This document shows, piece by piece, positions 62,755-64,000 of a stretch of DNA of 64,000 bases. A program made the position numbers and the translations under genes. The stretch spans positions 9,300,001-9,364,000 of the forward strand of contig NC_060025.1 in the NCBI RefSeq assembly GCF_021134715.1, read 5' to 3'. Within the stretch, counting starts at the first letter, position 1; each line of letters starts with the position of its first letter. The notes below the pieces were generated by a model. It saw only the letters and a list, made by a program, of their open reading frames with translations. It did not search any database and had not been told where the DNA came from. The stretch is from Daphnia pulex (taxonomy: Eukaryota; Arthropoda; Branchiopoda; Diplostraca; Daphniidae).

Positions 62755-63939
62755 TTAAAGAGAAGCACCGAGAATGGTGGCCAAAATGAAGACGATGATG
62801 ACGATTGCCATGACAACACAAAGGCAGCGACGTTGATTAACTACACTACTGGAATCCTCCTCCTCCTCCTCTTCCTCCTCTTCGTGGTAGGAAGAAGACG
62901 AGGACAATGAACCGATCGAATCGTCGGCGACATTGCAATAGCCGCCACTAGCGCCGCCACTGTCGTTGCTGTTGTAATAATAGCAGGTCGTCGTCGTCGT
63001 TGATGTTGTTGTTGTCTGGTTGTTGATGATCGATCTATTGTGTTGTTGGCACACGGCCGATGAGGCCGAATCACAGCCCAGTCGTTCCAGTGGATCTGTC
63101 ATCGTCAGATAAGATTCAATCTCCACTACGTTGTAGTTGGTACGCAATTCTTGCAGCGCTCCTTCCAGTTCCTCAATTTCCCTTTTTTTTAGCCACGATT
63201 TTTCAAAAAAAAAAGTGGTCGAGAAAAAACGACAAAAATCAATATTGATGCTGCAAAACTATATGAATGGCTCTATTCTTACTGTTGGAGTTGATTGATT
63301 TCGGCCCTTTCCAGGCTCAAGAGATCCGCCAGTGGGACGTCGTCGTCATCGTCGACCAAACAACTCGACTCCATGTGATTTTGCAACCGACGATTGTTGG
63401 TCCGATTGTTGTTGCTGGCTTTCGGCTTCTTCTTCTTTTGTTTCTTTTGTTGCTGCTTGTTGGCCGGTTTCATTTGCTGTTGCTGGACAACCACCAGCCC
63501 AGTGTTGATGAATCCCGCAGCCGGATAAAGGGCGAACGTGCACTGCAATTGCAACGTCCTCTGCATTTCCAGTGCTGCAAAAATATCAGAAACTTGATCG
63601 TAACTTCAAAGTATCAATAAGACCAAATGCTATTCACAAACCCAGGACGTAAAGGCAGCAGTAGAGGAGACACCACAGCCGGCCAGACGACTCACCACCC
63701 ACATTATTATCCAACCTATTTTTAAGAAATAAAAATAATTGTATTAATAACTGGAGAAAGCAATTGTTAAAAAATGTTTACGTGAGGATTAACCGTCGAA
63801 CGATACTGGCCAGCTGACGAGCTCGTCGCCTGGTGCGTTTCAGTCGGCCGCGAAGATTTTGGCCGTCTCCACTGGATGTGCCCAAAGACGTGGCCAATTG
63901 ATGATAGGCCGATACCTGGCCATTGAGTTCCCTAAGCAA
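62755..63939 (-). CDS. RGS9BP/R7BP-like membrane anchor, 5' end beyond the window
   Basis: Four exons, 63939-63782, 63715-63642, 63574-63283 and 63181-62755, join in phase (2, 1, 2) to 316 residues; upstream sequence lies off the right edge. The first segment LLRELNGQVSAYHQLATSLG, GQNLRGRLKRTRRRARQLA aligns well with the start of vertebrate R9AP (LNKTTACYHHLVLTVGG, NLRQELQKTRQKAQELA). LWCLLYCCLYVLGALEMQRTL matches the second helix. After Lys/Asn-rich and acidic insertions comes a helix before a C-terminal hydrophobic tail (CLCVVMAIVIIVFILATILG). Vertebrate R9AP is a SNARE-like, tail-anchored protein that holds RGS9-Gbeta5 at the membrane; R7BP is palmitoylated instead. The tail anchor favours the R9AP-like form. 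Expected role: speeding deactivation of Gi/o signalling, for example in neurons or photoreceptors. Confidence 0.7.
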
Positions 63940-64000
63940 CTTTTTTTGGGGGTGTTTCAATGTCAATCGAAAAATTAGCAAACAAAAATGTCATTTGTAA

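Overview
This is a eukaryotic nuclear window, most likely from a branchiopod crustacean such as Daphnia. The evidence is short introns (mostly 55-90 bp) with GT-AG borders, compact intergenic spaces in the middle of the window, and arthropod-specific genes: allatostatin-C family neuropeptides and Spaetzle-like cystine-knot ligands. The species is an inference. All gene models were built by hand from splice signals and reading phase, and no alignment was run.

Layout. 1-10.5 kb: two tandem minus-strand neuropeptide genes of the allatostatin-C family (triple-C type at 2.1-2.5 kb, double-C type at 5.3-8.3 kb), lying between two diverged direct copies of a ~0.75 kb repeat. 10.5-19.1 kb: gene-poor DNA rich in simple repeats. 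19.1-23.6 kb: a discoidin-domain receptor (minus strand, 10 coding exons, 1181 aa) whose kinase domain has lost several catalytic motifs. 23.6-32.3 kb: a second gene-poor stretch with a possible small spliced noncoding RNA near its right end. 32.3-48.7 kb: a dense block with OGG1 (minus), Drp1 (plus), an A1CF/RBM46/RBM47-type RNA-binding protein (plus), PDCD10/CCM3 (minus), two tandem group XII-like secreted phospholipases A2 (plus), and a head-to-head pair of Spaetzle-like genes. 49-57 kb: a repeat-rich region with inverted arrays of a short CGACAATAGAACTCC motif, hairpin and TTAA-flanked MITE-like elements, internally duplicated sequence and isolated splice-bounded noncoding exons. 57.1-58.3 kb: a broken, partly duplicated OXA1L-like fragment. 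59.2-61.8 kb: a CUB-LDLa single-pass membrane protein. 62.8-64.0 kb: an RGS9BP/R7BP-like tail-anchored protein that runs off the right edge.

Functional themes. The neuropeptide pair, the Spaetzle-like pair and the PLA2 pair are all local duplications of secreted proteins. Drp1 and OGG1 sit head to head, 793 bp apart between start codons, and could share a promoter region. The points most worth following up are the apparent DDR pseudokinase, the double-C/triple-C allatostatin pair and its flanking repeats, the Tyr/Pro/Lys-rich prodomain of one Spaetzle-like protein, the frame conflict in the CUB-LDLa cytoplasmic tail, and the 49-57 kb repeat region.
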